Of a DNA stretch of 64,000 nucleotides, positions 37,298 to 45,968 are shown piece after piece. How positions within the stretch are numbered: the first letter of the stretch is position 1; each line of letters begins with the position of its first letter. The DNA comes from Acidimicrobiales bacterium. Its GTDB lineage: Bacteria; Actinomycetota; Acidimicrobiia; Acidimicrobiales; Acidimicrobilacustridaceae. A model generated the notes under the pieces. It had not been told where the DNA came from and did not search any database. It worked only from the letters and a program-made list of their open reading frames with translations. The translations under genes and the position numbers were made by a program. The DNA is taken from assembly GCA_025455885.1 (NCBI GenBank), contig JALOLR010000008.1, forward strand, positions 186,001-250,000. The letters run 5' to 3'.

Positions 37298-37474
37298 GTG
37301 AGCGCTGACGAGTCCTTCGAGCCGGTGATCGACGCCATCCGCCCCACCGCCTCGCGCCGCGCCCGCTCCGCGGTCGGCCTCGTCATCCTGTTGTCCGTCC
37401 TCGGCGTCGTGACCGCCGTCGTCATCACCGTCCTCGTCATCGGCGGCGTCATCGTCCTCAACAACGCCCTGTGA
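37298..37474 (+). CDS. Small single-pass membrane protein (58 aa)
   Basis: A GTG start at 37298 has GAGGAG 6 bases upstream. The product has a charged N-terminus (SADESFEPVIDAIRPTASRR) and one long hydrophobic helix (VGLVILLSVLGVVTAVVITV and onward), ending VLNNAL. It is divergent from the PDZ protease gene (93-bp gap). Good ribosome-binding site and clean membrane segment support it; function unknown. Confidence 0.75.
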   Translation: MSADESFEPVIDAIRPTASRRARSAVGLVILLSVLGVVTAVVITVLVIGGVIVLNNAL

Positions 37475-37503
37475 TCATGGCGGCGCTCTGCGCCGCGGTG
37501 TGT

Positions 37504-37598
37504 CTCGGTCGCTGGCGCTTCCCCTCGCCGTGCCCACTGCGTCCTCCTCGGCTCCGCCTCGTCGGAACGCGATGTGGCTCGGTCGCTGGCGCTTCCCC
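37504..37598. repeat. Direct repeat CTCGGTCGCTGGCGCTTCCC(C), two copies
   Basis: A 21-bp sequence occurs exactly at 37504-37524 and 37578-37598, in the non-coding stretch between the small membrane gene and the convergent TetR gene. The two lie 74 bp apart. Origin unknown; short dispersed repeats of this kind often number many per genome. Confidence 0.7.
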
Positions 37599-37651
37599 GA
37601 GCCACCTGGGACGAACCTCCGAGCAGTGAGACCACCCGTCCCGCTCGTCCG

Positions 37652-38272
37652 TCAGTCGGGGCCCCAGGTGGCGCGGCTCCAGAGGTCGGTCACGGTGTCG
37701 ATCGCCGTCTCGATCTCCTCGCCGGTCGGTACCCGGTGGCCGAGGCCCAGCGCCACGAACGCGTGCCACTCGCACATCGACACCAGCGCCCGAGCGGCCT
37801 GCTGGCTGTCAGGCAGCGGCCGCATCTCGCCACGAGCCACCACCCGGTCGATGCCGTCCACGATGCGCCGCACGAACGTCTCGCGCAGCACCAGCCACAG
37901 CTCCTCGATGGCCGGGCTCTGCAACATCCCCTCGAGCAGGGCCCGGTACAACCCGGGGTACCTCCCGAGCGCACCGATGTAGCTGCGCACCATCGCCTCG
38001 GTGCGCTCCCGCCGTGACGCGTCCGGTCCGACCTCGGGGCGGGTCAGGATCTGGGCGGTGACCGCCTCGATCACCTGGCTGAACGCCTCGTCCTTGTTGC
38101 GGAAGTACAGGTAGAAGGTGCCGTGGGCGGTGCCGGCGGCGTCGGTGATGGCCCCCACCGTCGCCCCCCGGTAGCCCAGCTCGGCGAACACGTCGGCCGC
38201 CGCCGTCAGCATCCGCTCCCTGGTCTCGGCCGCCTGACGCTGACGCTTGGTGGGTGGGCGGGTCTCGGTCAT
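37652..38272 (-). CDS. TetR family transcriptional regulator
   Basis: A 206-aa TetR protein. The helix-turn-helix is at ~12-57 (RERMLTAAADVFAELGYRGA, TVGAITDAAGTAHGTFYLYF, NKDEAF). The C-terminal ligand domain is helical (EAMVRSYIGALGRYPGLYRA). Start ATG 38272; an upstream in-frame ATG at 38305 is less likely. It is divergent from the HEAT-repeat gene with only 18 bp between starts, so its operator probably overlaps that gene's translation start. Ligand unknown. Confidence 0.88.
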   Translation of the reverse strand: MTETRPPTKRQRQAAETRERMLTAAADVFAELGYRGATVGAITDAAGTAHGTFYLYFRNKDEAFSQVIEAVTAQILTRPEVGPDASRRERTEAMVRSYIGALGRYPGLYRALLEGMLQSPAIEELWLVLRETFVRRIVDGIDRVVARGEMRPLPDSQQAARALVSMCEWHAFVALGLGHRVPTGEEIETAIDTVTDLWSRATWGPD

Positions 38273-38290
38273 TCGTGGTCCACTACGACG

Positions 38291-38947
38291 ATGTCCGACA
38301 CCCACGACCAGGCGGGGCCGGCCGGGGCCGCCCCGGTCGCACGGACGCTAGCCGACCACCTGGCGCGCCGACGGGGGGCCGCGCTGGCCGGCCACCGCGG
38401 CGACAGCGCCACGGCCCGCTCGTACCTCCACGACCCCGACCCCGCGGTGCGCGCCACGGCGCTCGGCGCGCTCGTGCGCACCGGCGACCTCCACGTCGAC
38501 GAGCTCGTCGCCGCACTGATCGACCCGGTGAGCACCGTCCGCCGGCGGGCCGTCGAGGAGGCGGCCGCCCACCACGTCGGCGACCCCGAGGTCGACGCCG
38601 CCGTCCTCGCCCTGCTCGACGACCCCGACGCCACCGTCGTCGAGACGGCGGCCTTCGCGTGCGGTGAGCGCACCCCGCCCGGTGCCGTCGACCGGCTGGC
38701 CGCCCTCGCCACCGGCCACGACGACGCCCTCTGCCGCGAAGCGGCTGTCGCTGCCCTCGGCGCCATCGGCGATCCCGCCGGCCTCCCCGCCATCCTGGCG
38801 GCCACCCACGACAAGGCGACCGTGCGCCGCCGGGCCGTCATCGCCCTCGCCCCCTTCGACGGCCCCGAGGTCGACGACGCCCTCCAGCGGGCGGCGTCGG
38901 ACCGCGACTGGCAGGTGCGCCAGGCCGCCGAGGACCTCACCGCCTGA
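38291..38947 (+). CDS. HEAT-repeat protein
   Basis: A 218-aa protein built of about five HEAT/PBS-lyase-like repeats of ~31 residues, each with DPdaaVR..A..AL pattern: DPDPAVRATALGALVRTG, DPVSTVRRRAVEEAAAHHVG, DPDATVVETAAFACGER, DDALCREAAVAALGAIGDP, HDKATVRRRAVIALAPFD. Such repeats form superhelical scaffolds for protein binding or lyase-type cofactors. It ends 64 bp before the convergent LivK stop. Confidence 0.85.
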   Translation: MSDTHDQAGPAGAAPVARTLADHLARRRGAALAGHRGDSATARSYLHDPDPAVRATALGALVRTGDLHVDELVAALIDPVSTVRRRAVEEAAAHHVGDPEVDAAVLALLDDPDATVVETAAFACGERTPPGAVDRLAALATGHDDALCREAAVAALGAIGDPAGLPAILAATHDKATVRRRAVIALAPFDGPEVDDALQRAASDRDWQVRQAAEDLTA

Positions 38948-39010
38948 GCCCCCGGGGCGCGACGACGGGGTGGCCGGCCCGGCGAGGACCGACCACCCCG
39001 CAGTCGAGGG

Positions 39011-40291
39011 CTACTCCGCGAAGGTGAACGACTCCGCGGCCGACGACGTGAAGTTGGTCTCGATGGGCGAGAGCCCGCCGGGAGTGGCGGGATCGATCGA
39101 GAACACCGACGACGTCCGCGGCGGGTTCCGGTCGGCGGTCGGACCGTAGGTGTAGTTGCCGCTCAGGTCCTCGAACGTCAGCTCGGGGATCTTCTGGGCG
39201 GCCGCCACGATGCCGGCCGGCGAGAGGTCGCCGTCGGTCACGGCCTGCTCGAGGATCTGGGCCATGGCCCAGGCCTGCGCGTACCCGAACTGGAAGTAGA
39301 TGTCGGGCTGCTGGTCGGGGGCGTACTTGGCGATGTCGTCCATCATCTTCGCCATGCCCGGCACCGAGGTGTCGCCCCACGCGGGGCCCTCGGCGATCAG
39401 CGTGAAGTTCGTCTGCAGGTAGGGCGCCAGACCGGACTGGGCGAAGACGCTCACCCAGGTCGGCGACACCGCCAGCCACTGCGGGGCGAACGCCTGGGCG
39501 ACGGCCTCGGACAGGATCGGGCTGGTCTCGTTGGGCAGCGCCACGAGGAGCGTGAGCTCGCACCCGGCGCTCTTCAGCTGGCTGATCGGCGCGGTGTAGT
39601 TCGTCTCACCGGTCTTGAAGGTGGCCTCGGCCACGATCTCGTAGCCCTCCTCCTCCGCGGAGTACTCGAGGCCCTCGAGGCCGGTCTCGCCGTAGGGGTC
39701 GTCCTTGGTGAGGGCGCACACCTTCTTGTTCTTGGCGTCGAGCGTGCGGATGGCGTAGTCCATGCCGTTGATCACCTGGACCTGGTACGGCCCGCCGATC
39801 GGCATGAGGTTCGTCTCGCGCACCCAGAAGGCGTCGAGCGACGCCGGCCCGGCCAGCACGTTGTCGGAGGTGAGCTGCGGGAGCAGCGCGTCGACGGTCG
39901 GGGTGCCCAGCACCTGCTGGTAGGCGGCCACCGACGCCTTCGACGCCTGGTACTGCTGCACCGCGGTCTGCGGCTCGTACTTGGTGTCGAGGATGTTCAG
40001 CTTCACCTGGTACTTGCCGGCCACGCCACCGGCCTCGTTGTAGGACGACCAGAACACCTCGTTGCCCTTGGTGAGCGGGTTGCCGAGGACGGCCGCCGCG
40101 CCGGTCTGGGGGGTCAGCACCCCGAGGGTGATGTTGGTCCCGTCGAAGCCGACGCCGGGCGTCACCTCCTGGGTGGAGCCCGGATCGCTGGTGGTCCCGC
40201 TGGACTCGTCATCGGAGCCTCGGCAGCCGGCAGCCACGAGCCCCAGGGCCATGGCCACCGCCGCGAGGCGAACGGTGCGGCGATATCGCAT
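39011..40291 (-). CDS. livK: Branched-chain-amino-acid-type substrate-binding lipoprotein
   Basis: A 426-aa lipoprotein, last gene of the liv-type operon. Signal ends LVAAGC (Cys ~23). The mature part is a Peripla_BP_6 protein: ITLGVLTPQTGAAAVLGNPL, SSYNEAGGVAGKYQVKL, NKKVCALTKDDPYGETGLEG. It delivers a ligand to LivHM. Because an acyl-CoA ligase is inside the operon, the ligand may be an organic acid rather than an amino acid. A GAAGGGAAG precedes the ATG. It is 103 bp after livM, leaving room for its own promoter or an attenuating structure. Confidence 0.9.
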   Translation of the reverse strand: MRYRRTVRLAAVAMALGLVAAGCRGSDDESSGTTSDPGSTQEVTPGVGFDGTNITLGVLTPQTGAAAVLGNPLTKGNEVFWSSYNEAGGVAGKYQVKLNILDTKYEPQTAVQQYQASKASVAAYQQVLGTPTVDALLPQLTSDNVLAGPASLDAFWVRETNLMPIGGPYQVQVINGMDYAIRTLDAKNKKVCALTKDDPYGETGLEGLEYSAEEEGYEIVAEATFKTGETNYTAPISQLKSAGCELTLLVALPNETSPILSEAVAQAFAPQWLAVSPTWVSVFAQSGLAPYLQTNFTLIAEGPAWGDTSVPGMAKMMDDIAKYAPDQQPDIYFQFGYAQAWAMAQILEQAVTDGDLSPAGIVAAAQKIPELTFEDLSGNYTYGPTADRNPPRTSSVFSIDPATPGGLSPIETNFTSSAAESFTFAE

Positions 40292-40394
40292 GTTGCTTCC
40301 CTTCGTTGTCGGTGGATCGGGCCCGACCCCGAGGGGTCGAGCGGTTGATGGCCGCCGGAGCGACCGGATGGGATCAGTGGGAATCAGTCGGACA

Positions 40395-41513
40395 TCAATA
40401 GGAGAACGGCCAGAACTTGAGCCACGCCTTGGCCCGCAACCAGAGCGCGGCCAGGCCCCTCGGCTCGACGAGCAGGAACACCACGATGAGCGCCCCGAAC
40501 AGCATGTTGTTGAACGACGCCACCGACACGATGCCGTCGTCGGTGGGCGAGGTGGACAGGAACGGGATGTCCCCCGAGAAGTTCTGGATGACCCGCGGGA
40601 GAGCACCCACCACCAGCGCACCGAGGATGGACCCGAACACCGTGCCCATCCCGCCGACGATGATGACCGCCACGAACGTGATCGACAGGACCAGCCCGAG
40701 GGTGCCGCCGAACTCGACGGGCGACACGAACCGCTGGATGGCCGCCCCGTAGAACGCACCGGCCACGGCGGCCATGGCGCTCGACACCGCGAAGGCCCCG
40801 ACCTTGTAGCGCAGCAGCGAGACGCCCACGACCTCGGCGGCCACGTCGCGGTCGCGGATGGCCTGCATGGCCCGCCCGGGCCGCGTGCGGACCATGTTCT
40901 TGGCGATCAGCGCGGTGATCGCCACGACGGCCCACAACAGGAAGAACAGGCTCTGGTCCCGGCTGAACGTGGTGCCGAACAGCTCGAGCTTGGTGAAGTC
41001 CAGCGGACCGAGGGCCAGGCTGGCGTCGACGGCGGTGCCCCGCCCGCCCCCGGTCACGGCGTCCCACTCGGTGAAGATGTGCTCGCCGAGGAACAGCAAC
41101 CCGATGGTCACGATGGCCAGGTAGTTGCCGTGCAGGCGCAGGGCCACCGGCCCGATCACCGCCCCGAGCACGCCGCCGACGATGGCCGCCATCGGCAGCC
41201 ACAGGATCATCGGCCAACCCTGCTCCCCGCCGAACCACGCCGCCGCGTACGCGCCGCACCCGATGAAGAAGGCGTGACCGAGCGACACCTGGCCCGTGTA
41301 GCCGGTGAGCAGGTTCAGGCCGATGCCGCCGATGGCGAAGATGGCGCAGTAGTTGAGGACCCCGATCCAGAAGTCGTCGAGGCTGTTCGGGATCAACAGG
41401 TACAGCACGAGCAACAGGAGCATCCCGACCTGCATGCCCCGGGAACGGAACAGGCCGACGTCGTCGGAGTAGTCGACGACCATCTCCGGGCTGCGGCGAC
41501 GGGTGAGAGCCAT
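40395..41513 (-). CDS. livM: Branched-chain-type ABC transporter permease LivM
   Basis: A 372-aa permease with about ten membrane helices. The LivM signature is visible: GIGLNLLTGYTGQVSLGHAF (~60-80), then LVRTRPGRAMQAIRDRD-type EAA loop (NMVRTRPGRAMQAIRDRDVA, ~210) and GMGTVFGSILGALVVG. The start ATG overlaps the LivH stop (ATGA at 41510-41513 region), so LivH and LivM are translationally coupled. C-terminal end WPFSY. Confidence 0.92.
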   Translation of the reverse strand: MALTRRRSPEMVVDYSDDVGLFRSRGMQVGMLLLLVLYLLIPNSLDDFWIGVLNYCAIFAIGGIGLNLLTGYTGQVSLGHAFFIGCGAYAAAWFGGEQGWPMILWLPMAAIVGGVLGAVIGPVALRLHGNYLAIVTIGLLFLGEHIFTEWDAVTGGGRGTAVDASLALGPLDFTKLELFGTTFSRDQSLFFLLWAVVAITALIAKNMVRTRPGRAMQAIRDRDVAAEVVGVSLLRYKVGAFAVSSAMAAVAGAFYGAAIQRFVSPVEFGGTLGLVLSITFVAVIIVGGMGTVFGSILGALVVGALPRVIQNFSGDIPFLSTSPTDDGIVSVASFNNMLFGALIVVFLLVEPRGLAALWLRAKAWLKFWPFSY

Positions 41514-42409
41514 CAGACCCGCTTCACCTCCTTGGTCCCGAACAGACCGTAGGGACGGAACAGGAGGATCAACAGCATGACCACGTAGGGCATGACCGAC
41601 TGAAAGCCGGTGCCCACCCAGGAGAAGTAGTCCTCCTGGTAGCCCGCGGTCAGCGACTGGACGACCCCGATGATGATGCCGCCGAGCACCGCGCCGCCGG
41701 GCGAGTCGAGGCCCCCGAGGATGATCGCCGGGAAGGCCAGCAGGGCGATGAACTGCACCTGCGGGGTGAGGTTGCCGGACCCCGAGGCGATGGTCACCCC
41801 GGCGATGGCCGCCACCGCACCGGCGATCCCCCACGACGCCGCCCACACCCGCTTGGCGCTCATGCCCTGGGCGAGCGCCGCCTCCTGGTCGAGGGCCGTG
41901 GCCCGCATGGCCAGGCCGAGCGCCGAGAAGCGGAAGAAGAGGAAGAAGGCGCTCACCACGACGGCGGTGAGGATCATGCTCCAGATGTTGGCGACCGTGA
42001 TGACGATGTCACCGACGTTCACCACGTCGACGCCCCACGGGTCGCCGAGGTTGAGGGCGTCGAAGCCCCAGATGGTGGTCACGACCTCCTGGATGATGAA
42101 CAAGAGCCCGACCGTGATCATGATCAACGCGAACGCCGGTCGACCCACCATGCGCCGCAGCACGAGGCGCTCGAGCAGCATGCCCACCAGCGCGGTGGCG
42201 AGCATCGCCACGATCACCGCCAGCCAGAACGGCAAGCCCCAGGTGGTGCCGGCGTTGTAGGTCAGGTAGGCGCCGAGCATCACGAAGCCGCCCTGGGCGA
42301 AGTTGATGACCCCCGTGGCCTTGAAGATGATGACGAACCCGAGGGCCACGAGGGCGTACTTGCACCCCACCGCCACCCCCGAGACGACGAACTGGAGGAA
42401 CTCGGTCAC
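41513..42409 (-). CDS. livH: Branched-chain-type ABC transporter permease LivH
   Basis: A 298-aa permease with about eight membrane helices: GVAVGCKYALVALGFVIIFK, ATGVINFAQGGFVMLGAYL (the LivH INFAqG motif), AMRATALDQEAALAQGMSAK (ATPase-contact loop), LGGLDSPGGAVLGGIIIGVV. The GTG start at 42409 overlaps the stop of the acyl-CoA ligase by four bases, and its own stop overlaps LivM. Confidence 0.92.
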   Translation of the reverse strand: MTEFLQFVVSGVAVGCKYALVALGFVIIFKATGVINFAQGGFVMLGAYLTYNAGTTWGLPFWLAVIVAMLATALVGMLLERLVLRRMVGRPAFALIMITVGLLFIIQEVVTTIWGFDALNLGDPWGVDVVNVGDIVITVANIWSMILTAVVVSAFFLFFRFSALGLAMRATALDQEAALAQGMSAKRVWAASWGIAGAVAAIAGVTIASGSGNLTPQVQFIALLAFPAIILGGLDSPGGAVLGGIIIGVVQSLTAGYQEDYFSWVGTGFQSVMPYVVMLLILLFRPYGLFGTKEVKRV

Positions 42410-44256
42410 GAGGCCCCCTCGTACATCGACTCGATCACGTCGGAGAACTCCGCGGCCACCGCGGTGCGCTTCACCTTCGCCGTCGCCGTGATCTCCCCGT
42501 CCTCCTGGTCGAGCTCCTTGCGGAGCAGCCGGAACGCCTTGATCGTCTCGACCTGGGCGAGGTCGCGGTTGACCTCGTCGACCCACTCGCGCACGAGGTC
42601 CACGACCTCCGGCTTCGACGACAGGTCCTCGTAGGTGGTGAACACCAGCCGGCGCTGCTGCGCCCAGTTGGCCACCGTGTCGAGCTCGATGCCGATGAGG
42701 GCCGAGAGGTACTTGCGCCGGTCACCGATCACGATGGCCTCCCGCACGTACGGCGACACCTTGAGGCGGTTCTCGATCTCCGACGGGGAGATGTTCTTGC
42801 CCCCGGCGGTGATGATGATGTCCTTCTTGCGGTCCGAGATCGTGAGGTACCCGTCGGCGTCGAGGTCGCCGACGTCGCCGGTGTGCAGCCACCCGTCGGC
42901 GTCGAGGGTGGACGCCGTCGCGTCGGGGTCGGCGTAGTAACCCATGAAGGTGCCCGGGCCCCGGGTGAGGATCTCGCCGTCGTCGGCGATGCGGATCTCG
43001 CTGCCGGGCACCGGCCGCCCGACCTTGCCGATGCGCACGTCGCCCTCGGGGGTGAGGGTGGCCTGCGCGGTGTTCTCGGTCTGGCCGTACCCCTCGCGCA
43101 CCGGCACACCGAGCGACCAGAAGAACTCGAGGACCTGCGGGGCGATCGGCGCCGCCCCGGACAGCGCGTCCTTGATGCGCAACAGCCCCAGCTTCTGGCG
43201 CAACGGCCGGTAGAGCAGCACCCACCCGATGGCGTAGCTGATGGAACCGCCGAACCCGAGGCCGCCCCGGCGGCGCTTGGCCCCGAGCTTGGCGCCCCGC
43301 TTGGTGAAGTGCCGGTAGACGGCCCGCTTGAGCCAGGTGGCGTCGGCCATGCGGATCTCGACCGACGCCATCATCTTCTCCCACACCCGCGGGACCCCGA
43401 GGAAGAAGGTGGGCTGGACCTCGCGCAGCTCGCCGGCGAAGGCGTCACCGCCCTCGCCGAAGTTGACGACGTAACCCGACCCCAGGGCGCCCATCACCGA
43501 GATGAGCCGCTCGGCCACGTGGCACAGCGGCAGGTAGGAGAGCACCTCGGAACGGCCGTCGACGGCGAACTGCTCGCGAGCGGCCACCGCGGCGGCGGTG
43601 AGGTTGGCGTGGGAGAGCATCGCTCCCTTGGCGGGGCCGGTCGTCCCGGACGTGTAGACGATGATCGCCGCGGAGGCGGGGTCGACGGCCGCGGCGCGTC
43701 GGTCGAGGTCGTCGAGCGTGGCGTCCTCGCCGAGGGCGTTCAGCGCCGCGAAGGTCAGCAGCTGGCCGTCGGTCGACATGGTGCGGATGCCCCGGGGGTC
43801 GAGGACGACGACCTTCTCGACACTCGGCACCCGGTCACGGATCTCGACGAACTTGTCGACCTGCTCCTCGTCCTCGGCGACCAGCACCTTGGCGCCGCAG
43901 TGGTTGAGCAGGTACTCGAGCTCCGCCGGCGGCGAGGTGGGGTAGACGCCGACGGTGACGCCACCGAGGGCCTGCACCGCGAGGTCGACGAACACCCATC
44001 CCGGGCGGTTCTCCGACAGCACCGCCACCCGGTCGCCCGGGCCGACCCCGAGCTTCTCGAGCCCCGATGCGACCGCCGCCGTGCGCCGGGCGTAGTCGGA
44101 CCACGAGTACGGCTTCCAGCGCCCGAGCGTCTTCTTGCGCAGCGCCAGCGCGTCGGGCGTGTCACGGGCCCGACGCACCAACACGGCGGGCAGCGTGGGC
44201 TCGAGCTCGCCCTCGAGCGCCGGGCCGGCGACGCCGGTGACGGCGATGTCGGTCAC
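42406..44256 (-). CDS. Long-chain acyl-CoA synthetase / AMP-binding ligase embedded in the liv operon
   Basis: A 616-aa ANL enzyme. Motifs: AIIVYTSGTTGPAKGAMLSH (A3), EGYGQTENTAQ (A5), GWLHTGDVGDLDADGYLTI (A7), RKKDIIITAGGKNISPSEIE (A8). It resembles FAA1/FadD15-type long-chain ligases, including the C-terminal segment before the end. Four-base overlaps with LivG upstream and LivH downstream put it in the same translational chain. Known clusters of this kind take up aromatic or fatty acids and activate them on entry; that use here is inferred. Confidence 0.9.
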   Translation of the reverse strand: MTDIAVTGVAGPALEGELEPTLPAVLVRRARDTPDALALRKKTLGRWKPYSWSDYARRTAAVASGLEKLGVGPGDRVAVLSENRPGWVFVDLAVQALGGVTVGVYPTSPPAELEYLLNHCGAKVLVAEDEEQVDKFVEIRDRVPSVEKVVVLDPRGIRTMSTDGQLLTFAALNALGEDATLDDLDRRAAAVDPASAAIIVYTSGTTGPAKGAMLSHANLTAAAVAAREQFAVDGRSEVLSYLPLCHVAERLISVMGALGSGYVVNFGEGGDAFAGELREVQPTFFLGVPRVWEKMMASVEIRMADATWLKRAVYRHFTKRGAKLGAKRRRGGLGFGGSISYAIGWVLLYRPLRQKLGLLRIKDALSGAAPIAPQVLEFFWSLGVPVREGYGQTENTAQATLTPEGDVRIGKVGRPVPGSEIRIADDGEILTRGPGTFMGYYADPDATASTLDADGWLHTGDVGDLDADGYLTISDRKKDIIITAGGKNISPSEIENRLKVSPYVREAIVIGDRRKYLSALIGIELDTVANWAQQRRLVFTTYEDLSSKPEVVDLVREWVDEVNRDLAQVETIKAFRLLRKELDQEDGEITATAKVKRTAVAAEFSDVIESMYEGAS

Positions 44257-45050
44257 GAGCCCACCCCCAGGTAGGCGTCGATGACGCGCTGGTCGGACTG
44301 GATCTCGGCGGGGGTGCCGGTGGCGATGGGCACGCCGAAGTCGAGGGCCATCACCCGATCGGCGAGGTCCATGACCATGTGCATGTCGTGCTCCACGAGG
44401 ATCATGGCGAGGTCGAGGGCCTCCCGGATCTCGAGGATGTAGCGGGCCATGTCCTCGGTCTCCTCGAGGTTCATGCCGGCCACCGGCTCGTCGAGCAGCA
44501 ACAGGGCCGGCTCCATGGCCAGGGCCCGACCCAGCTCGATCCGCTTCTGGATGCCGTAGGGCAACAGCCCCACCGGCCGGTAGCGATAGGCCTGCAGCTC
44601 GAGGAGCTGGATGATCTCCTCGACGGCGAGCCGGTTGTCGATCTCCTCGCGCCGGGCCCGCCCGAACCACAGCGCACCGGAGAAGAAGCCGGTCCGCATC
44701 AGGTGGTGGCGACCCAGCATCAGGTTGTCGATCACGTTGAGGTTGGTGAACAACCCGAGGTTCTGGAACGTGCGGGCGATCCCGAGCTCGGCGATCCGAC
44801 GCGAGCCGGTGCCGACGAGCTCCCTCCCGCGCAGGCGGATCGAGCCCTCCTGGGGCCGGTACACACCGTTCAGGCAGTTGAAGATCGACGTCTTGCCGGC
44901 GCCGTTCGGGCCGATCACCGCGAAGAGCTCGCCCCGACGCACGTCGAAGCTCACCCCGGTCAGGGCGTTCACGCCACCGAAGCGCAACGACACCCGCTCG
45001 ACCGACAGCAGCGTCTCCTCGGGGGCCGCGGCCCCGCCCACGTCGGACAT
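44253..45050 (-). CDS. livG: ABC transporter ATPase LivG
   Basis: A 265-aa ATPase: Walker A VIGPNGAGKTSIFNCL (~44), Q-loop ARTFQNLGLFTNLNV, a signature segment LPYGIQKRIELGRALAMEP (LSGGQ diverged to LPYGI), Walker B ALLLLDEPVAGMN, H-loop ILVEHDMHMVMD. The diverged signature is usual for LivG. The ATG at 45050 overlaps the LivF stop; a start at 45062 is possible but less well placed. Confidence 0.92.
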   Translation of the reverse strand: MSDVGGAAAPEETLLSVERVSLRFGGVNALTGVSFDVRRGELFAVIGPNGAGKTSIFNCLNGVYRPQEGSIRLRGRELVGTGSRRIAELGIARTFQNLGLFTNLNVIDNLMLGRHHLMRTGFFSGALWFGRARREEIDNRLAVEEIIQLLELQAYRYRPVGLLPYGIQKRIELGRALAMEPALLLLDEPVAGMNLEETEDMARYILEIREALDLAMILVEHDMHMVMDLADRVMALDFGVPIATGTPAEIQSDQRVIDAYLGVGS

Positions 45051-45877
45051 CAGGCGCTCCACCGCTTCCGGCGACGGTAGGTCTTCACGTCGCGGAACGA
45101 CTTGCGGCCGGCGTCACCGACACCCAGGTAGAACTCCTGGATGTCCTTGTCGTCGCGGAGGACGGCGGCCGGCCCGTCCTTCACCACCCGCCCGTTCTCG
45201 ATCACGTACCCGTGGTCGGCCACGCCGAGGGCCATCGCCGCGTTCTGCTCGACGAGCAACACGCTGGTGCCCTGACGGTTGACCTCCTGGATGATCCGGC
45301 CGATCTGCTCGACGATCAGCGGGGCCAGCCCGAGCGAGGGCTCGTCGAGCAGCAACACGTCGGGCGAGGCCATGAGCGCCCGGCCCATGGCCACCATCTG
45401 CTGCTCGCCGCCCGACAGGTAGCCGGCGATCGACTTGCGCCGCTCGCCCAGGACCGGGAACAGCTCGAGCACCCGGTCGTAGCTCGCCGAGATCTCGGCC
45501 TTGGACCGACGGGTGTAGGCACCGGCCCGCAGGTTCTCGTCCACGGTCAGCGCCGCGAAGACCCGCCGGCCCTCCATCACCTGGGCGATGCCGGCACGGA
45601 CGATGTCCGCCGGGTCGTCACGGTCGATGCGCCGGCCGTCGAGCTCGACGGACCCCTTCGTCACCTTCGCCCGGTGCACACCCAGCAGACCGGTGACGGC
45701 CCGCAGCACCGTGGTCTTGCCGGCGCCGTTGGCGCCGAGCACCGCGACGATCGTGCCGCGGGGCACCTGCAGCGAGACGCCCCGCACCGCCAGCACGACG
45801 TCGTTGTAGACGACCTCGAGGTTGCTCACCCCCAGCACGACGTCGGTCGTGCTCGGCGCGGTCGTCGTCTGGGCCAT
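45050..45877 (-). CDS. livF: ABC transporter ATPase LivF, first gene of the operon
   Basis: A 275-aa ATPase: LEVVYNDVVLAVRGVSLQV, Walker A VLGANGAGKTTVLRAV, signature YLSGGEQQMVAMGRALM, Walker B VLLLDEPSLGLAP, H-loop LLVEQNAAMAL, with a basic C-terminal tail (KSFRDVKTYRRRKRWSA). It heads the operon livF-livG-ligase-livH-livM-livK. The 91-bp upstream gap contains two inverted repeats that may control the operon. Confidence 0.93.
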   Translation of the reverse strand: MAQTTTAPSTTDVVLGVSNLEVVYNDVVLAVRGVSLQVPRGTIVAVLGANGAGKTTVLRAVTGLLGVHRAKVTKGSVELDGRRIDRDDPADIVRAGIAQVMEGRRVFAALTVDENLRAGAYTRRSKAEISASYDRVLELFPVLGERRKSIAGYLSGGEQQMVAMGRALMASPDVLLLDEPSLGLAPLIVEQIGRIIQEVNRQGTSVLLVEQNAAMALGVADHGYVIENGRVVKDGPAAVLRDDKDIQEFYLGVGDAGRKSFRDVKTYRRRKRWSA

Positions 45878-45907
45878 CGTCCCCCCGGAGCACTACGTGG
45901 ATCGGCC

Positions 45908-45921
45908 GTGACTGTAGTCAC
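45908..45921. promoter_or_regulatory. Inverted repeat GTGACTGTAGTCAC upstream of livF
   Basis: Perfect 6-bp arms (GTGACT / AGTCAC) around a 2-base centre, 31 bp upstream of the LivF start. Size and symmetry fit a TetR/GntR-type operator. No regulator gene is adjacent, so the binding protein is unknown. Confidence 0.5.
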
Positions 45922-45942
45922 AGATCACGGCGGCGACGACAT

Positions 45943-45966
45943 CTCGATGACGGATCCGTCATCGAG
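45943..45966. promoter_or_regulatory. 24-bp perfect palindrome between mreB stop and livF
   Basis: A complete palindrome with arm CTCGATGACGGA and its complement. It begins 2 bases after the mreB stop on that strand and lies 66 bp upstream of livF. It could act as operator for the liv operon or as an RNA hairpin ending mreB transcription; the unbroken dyad favours a protein site. Confidence 0.55.
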
Positions 45967-45968
45967 CG

